Of a stretch of 64,000 bases of DNA, positions 55,901 through 64,000 are shown piece by piece (position 1 is the stretch's first letter; each line of letters opens with the position of its first letter). The notes under the pieces were generated by a model. That model ran no database searches. It was not told the origin of the DNA and worked only from the letters and a program-made list of their open reading frames with translations. Position numbers and translations under genes: made by a program. Source of the DNA: Nemertoderma westbladi (taxonomy: Eukaryota; Xenacoelomorpha; Nemertodermatida; Nemertodermatidae); NCBI GenBank assembly GCA_032718475.1, contig JAUCBJ010003602.1, positions 1-64,000 of the forward strand. The letters run 5' to 3'.

Positions 55901-58900
55901 GCCCCACGGTTGTATCTAATAGACCCACGGTTGTCCCTAATAGACCCATGGTTGTATCTAATAGACCCACGGTTGTATCTAATAGCCCCACGGTTGTATG
56001 TAACCCGTAATGTTGTATCTAATAGACCCGCTGTTGTATCTAATATCCCCACGGTTGTATCTAACTCGTAATGCTGTATCCAATAGACCCGCGGTTGTAT
56101 CTAACCCGTAATGTTGTATCTAATAGCCGGGGGGTTTTTAATCTAACCCGTAATGTTGTATCTAATAGCCCGGGGGTTGTATCTAACCCGTAATGTTGTA
56201 TCTAATAGCCCGGGGGGTTGTATCTAATAGACCCACGGTTGTATCTAACCCGTAATGTTGTATCTAATAGCCCCACGGTTGTATCTAATAGACCCACGGT
56301 TGTATCTAACCCGTAATGTTGTATCTAATAGCCGGGGGGGGTTGTATCTAACCCGTGATGTTGTATCTAATAGCCCCACGGTTGTATCTAATAGACCCAC
56401 GGTTGTATCTAACCCGTAATGTTGTATCTAATAGCCCCACGGTTGTATCTAATAGACCCACGGTTGTATCTAACCCGTAATGTTGTATCTAATAGCCGGG
56501 GGGGGTTGTATCTAACCCGTAATGTTGTATCTAATAGCCGGGGGGGGTTGTATCTAACCCGTGATGTTGTATCTAATAGCCCCACGGTTGTATCTAATAG
56601 ACCCACGGTTGTATCTAACCCGTAATGTTGTATCTAATAGCCCCACGGTTGTATCTAATAGACCCACGGTTGTATCTAACCCGTAATGTTGTATCTAATA
56701 GCCCCACGGTTGTATCTAATAACCCAACGGTTGTACCTAACCCGTAATGTTGTACCTAATAACCCCACGTTTGTTTGTATCTAACCCGTAATATTGTACC
56801 TAATAGCCCCACGGTTGTATCTAACCCGTAATATTGTATCTAATAGCCCCACGGTTGTATCTAACCCGTAATGTTGTATCTAATAGCCGGGGGGTTTGTA
56901 TCTAACCCGTAATGTTGTATCTAATAGCCCGGGGGGTTGTATCTAACCCGTAATGTTGTATCTAATAGCCCCACGGTTGTATCTAATAGACCCACGGTTG
57001 TATCTAACCCGTAATGTTGTATCTAATAGCCCCACGGTTGTATCTAATAACCCAACGGTTGTACCTAACCCGTAATGTTGTACCTAATAACCCCACGTTT
57101 GTTTGTATCTAACCCATAATCTTGTACCTAATAGCCCCACGGTTGTATCTAACCCGTAATGTTGTATCTAATAGACCCGCGGTTGTATCTAACCCGTAAT
57201 GTTGTATCTAATAGACCCGCGGTTGTATCTAATAGACCCGCGGTTGTATCTAATAGACCCGCGGTTGTATCTAACCCGTAATGTTGTATCTAATAGACCC
57301 ACGGTTGTATCTAATAGACCCGCGGTTGTATCTAACCCGTAATGTTGTATCTAATAGACCCGCAGTTGTATCTAATAGACCCGCGGTTGTATCTAATAGA
57401 CCCGCTGTTGTATCTAATAGACCCGCGGTTGTATCTAATAGACCCGCGGTTGTATCTAACCCGTAATGTTGTATCTAATAGACCCGCGGTTGTATCTAAT
57501 AGACCCGCGGTTGTATCTAACCCGTAATGTTGTATCTAATAGACCCGCAGTTGTATCTAATAGACCCGCGGTTGTATCTAATAGACCCGCTGTTGTATCT
57601 AATAGACCCGCTGTTGTATCTAACCCGTAATGTTGTATCTAATAGACCCGCGGTTGTATCTAATAGACCCGCGGTTGTATCTAACCCGTAATGTTGTATC
57701 TAATAGACCCACGGTTGTATCTAACCCGTAATGCTGTATCTAATAGACCCGCGGTTGTATCTAATAGACCCGCGGTTGTATCTAATAGACCCACGGTTGT
57801 ATCTAACCCGTAATGCTGTATCTAATAGACCCGCGGTTGTATCTAATAGACCCGCGGTTGTATCTAATAGACCCGCGGTTGTATCTAATAGACCCGCGGT
57901 TGTATCTAATAGACCCGCGGTTGTATCTAATAGACCCGCGGTTGTATCTAACCCGTAATGTTGTATCTAATAGACCCGCGGTTGTATCTAATAGACCCGC
58001 GGTTGTATCTAACCCGTAATGTTGTATCTAATAGACCCGCAGTTGTATCTAATAGACCCGCGGTTGTATCTAATAGACCCGCTGTTGTATCTAATAGACC
58101 CGCTGTTGTATCTAACCCGTAATGTTGTATCTAATAGACCCGCGGTTGTATCTAATAGACCCGCGGTTGTATCTAACCCGTAATGTTGTATCTAATAGAC
58201 CCACGGTTGTATCTAACCCGTAATGCTGTATCTAATAGACCCGCGGTTGTATCTAATAGACCCGCGGTTGTATCTAATAGACCCACGGTTGTATCTAACC
58301 CGTAATGTTGTATTGTATCTAATAGACCTGCGGTTGTATCTAATAGACCCGCGGTTGTATCTAATAGACCCGCGGTTGTATCTAACCCGTAATGTTGTAT
58401 CTAATAGCCCCACGGTTGTATCTAACCCGTAATGTTGTATCTAATAGCCGGGGGGGTTGTATCTAACCCGTAATGTTGTATCTAATAGCCGGGGGGGTTG
58501 TATCTAACCCGTGATGTTGTATCTAATAGCCCCACGGTTGTATCTAACCCGTAATGTTGTATCTAATAGCCGGGGGGAGGTTGTATCTAACCCGTAATGT
58601 TGTACCTAATAGCCCCACGGTTGTATCTAACCCGTAATGTTGTATCTAATAGCCGGGGGGGTTGTTTCTAACCCGTAATGTTGTACCTAATAGCCCCACG
58701 GTTGTATCTAACAGTTGTACCTAATAGCCACACGGTTGTATCTAACCCGTAATGTTGTATCTAATAGCCGGGGGGGAGGTTGTATCTAACCCGTAATGTT
58801 GTACCTAATAGCCCCACGGTTGTATCTAACAGTTGTACCTAATAGCCACACGGTTGTATCTAACCCGTAATGTTGTATCTAATAGCCGGGGGGGAGGTTG

Positions 58901-59975
58901 TATCTAACCCGTAATGTTGTACCTAATAGCCCCACGGTTGTATCTAACCCGTAATGTTGTATCTAATAGCCGGGGGGTTGTATCTAACCCGTAATGTTGT
59001 ATCTAATAGCCCCACGGTTGTATCTAACCCGTAATGTTGTATCTAATATCCCCATGGTTGTATCTAACCCGTAATGTTGTACCTAATAGCCCCCCGGTTG
59101 TATCTAACCCGTAATGTTGTATCTAATAGCCCCACGGTTGTATCTAACCCGTAATGTTGTATCTAATAGCCGGGGGGTTTGTATCTAACCCGTAATGTTG
59201 TATCTAATAGCCCGGGGGGTTGTATCTAACCCGTAATGTTGTACCTAATAGCCCCACGGTTGTATCTAACCCGTAATGTTGTATCTAATAGCCCCACGGT
59301 TGTATCTAACCCGTAATGTTGTATCTAATAGCCGGGGGGTTTGTATCTAACCCGTAATGTTGTACCTAATAGCCCCACGGTTGTATCTAACCCGTAATGT
59401 TGTATCTAATAGCCCCACGGTTGTATCTAACCCGTAATGTTGTATCTAATAGCCGGGGGGTTTGTATCTAACCCGTAATGTTGTACCTAATAGCCCCACG
59501 GTTGTATCTAACCCGTAATGTTGTATCTAATAGCCCCGCGGTTGTATCTAACCCCTAATGTTGTATCTAATAGCCCCATGGTTGTATCTAATAGACCCAC
59601 GGTTGTATCTAATAGCCCCACGGTTGTATGTAACCCGTAATGTTGTATCTAATAGCCGGGGGGTTTGTATCTAACCCGTAATGTTGTACCTAATAGCCCC
59701 ACGGTTGTATCTAACCCGTAATGTTGTATCTAATAGCCCCGCGGTTGTATCTAACCCCTAATGTTGTATCTAATAGCCCCATGGTTGTATCTAATAGACC
59801 CACGGTTGTCCCTAATAGACCCATGGTTGTATCTAATAGACCCACGGTTGTATCTAATAGCCCCACGGTTGTATGTAACCCGTAATGTTGTATCTAATAG
59901 ACCCACGGTTGTATCTAACCCCTAATGTTGTATCTAATAAACCCACGGTTGTATCCAACCCGTTATGTTGTATCT
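52970..59975. repeat. TTGTATCTAA 19/21-bp satellite array
   Basis: 7.0 kb made of two related monomers: TTGTATCTAACCCGTAATG (19 bp) and TTGTATCTAATAGACCCGCG + G (21 bp; variants AGCCCCACGG and AGCC followed by G runs up to about 14). Order varies from strict alternation to long runs of the 21-mer. Longer copies exist: the rare GTTGTCCCTAATAGACCCAT occurs at 53931 and 55930 (1999 bp apart) and again at 59805. It starts abruptly at the end of the CACT array and ends about 25 bp before the next BiP exon. Confidence 0.96.
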
Positions 59976-59999
59976 TTACCCTAGTATTTTATCATTTAG

Positions 60000-63265
<3,266 letters not shown>

Positions 63266-63343
63266 TAATACTAAAAAAAACATGTTCCTCAAACTAATAA
63301 ATTTTTGAACCATTTTTTATAACGTATTAATTCCAAACTGTAA

Positions 63344-63724
<381 letters not shown>

Positions 63725-63864
63725 TAATTAATTTTACTACTATTCCCTTTTCTTAAATTTCTCCGGAATTGTTAGTTTGTTTTATTAGTTAAATGGAGTC
63801 ACCTGGTGGTATAGCTGGACCTATCTTGCTTACTATCGTAAGTTGACCTCTATTTTCATCGCAG

Positions 63865-64000
63865 GTAATTGATGACTCGGACCTAAAGAAGACGGAGATC
63901 CACGAGATCGTACTGGTGGGGGGGTCTACCCGTATCCCCAAGGTGCAACAACTCGTGAAGGACTTCTTCGGGGGGAAAGAGCCCTCACGGGGTATCAACC
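63865..64000 (+). CDS. BiP exon, cut by the window end
   Basis: Acceptor TTCATCGCAG, phase 0. It encodes [40 protein letters not shown] and SRGIN up to the last base. [10 protein letters not shown] is the third phosphate-binding region of HSP70, and KEPSRGIN is a BiP-type sequence. The remaining NBD end, linker, peptide-binding domain and ER-retention tail lie beyond the window. Confidence 0.97.

Noticed and set aside
53784-58432. Many 60-75-codon frames such as YLIDPRLYLTRN repeats
   Set aside because: By-products of the 19/21-bp satellite in both strands.
52970-59975. CTAACCC as interstitial telomere repeat
   Set aside because: TAACCC occurs only once per longer monomer and not as a continuous 6-bp series.

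Overview
The window is animal nuclear DNA. It holds split genes with GT-AG introns, several metazoan retrotransposon and DNA-transposon families, and long minisatellite arrays inside introns. I cannot name the species. The genes and repeats fit a marine or small-bodied invertebrate. Three host genes are visible, all incomplete: (1) one minus-strand exon at 992-1181 that looks like the TPR region of the histone demethylase KDM6A/UTX; (2) a plus-strand gene from about 8.9 to 47.8 kb whose exons encode a six-cysteine module, a C-type lectin-like domain, more cysteine-rich modules and an Ig-like domain, with most module borders in phase 1; (3) a plus-strand HSP70 of the ER BiP/GRP78/HSPA5 type from 48.9 kb to the window end (five exons seen, both gene ends missing).

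Layout: 0-1 kb, 41-bp satellite next to the KDM6A-like exon. 1.8-6.3 kb, nearly full-length CR1/L2-like LINE (minus). 6.4-8.9 kb, unrecognised decayed sequence. 8.9-16.5 kb, first exons of the lectin/Ig gene; a Tc1/mariner-type transposase relic split by a hAT-like element lies in one intron. 16.9-30.0 kb, a piggyBac transposase relic interrupted by an 11.6-kb BEL/Pao retrotransposon, which itself holds a LINE (20.3-24.5 kb) and, in its 3' LTR, a foldback element. 30-40 kb, relics of RTE-like and other LINEs and exon 34182-34310. 40-45.8 kb, the first Ig half-exon, a minisatellite starting at its splice donor, and an RTE-like LINE carrying a TTAA-flanked piggyBac-type element and a Merlin-type element, followed by an inverted stretch. 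46-47.6 kb, 27/30-bp satellite, then the second Ig half-exon.

48552-48603 is a perfect 52-bp palindrome made of two head-to-head copies of the SMART/ISPCR amplification oligo. It is a laboratory adapter, so the join between the lectin/Ig side and the BiP side is probably artificial. Three absences agree with this: no BiP N-terminal exons upstream, no downstream lectin/Ig exons, and a LINE fragment cut exactly at the palindrome.

In the BiP part, one 11-kb intron is about 99% tandem repeat (two unrelated satellites with higher-order structure), the next is mostly a 49-bp satellite, and another carries a 26-bp satellite. The most interesting signal is that four arrays (41-bp, 37-bp family, 49-bp and 26-bp) appear to start from a splice site of the neighbouring exon. 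In three of them the units begin GT and end AG, so every junction reads AG|GT. Many 49-bp units carry a branch-like, acceptor-like and GTRAG donor-like motif. This suggests minisatellites nucleating at exon-intron borders and creating dozens of decoy or recursive splice sites inside an essential chaperone gene.
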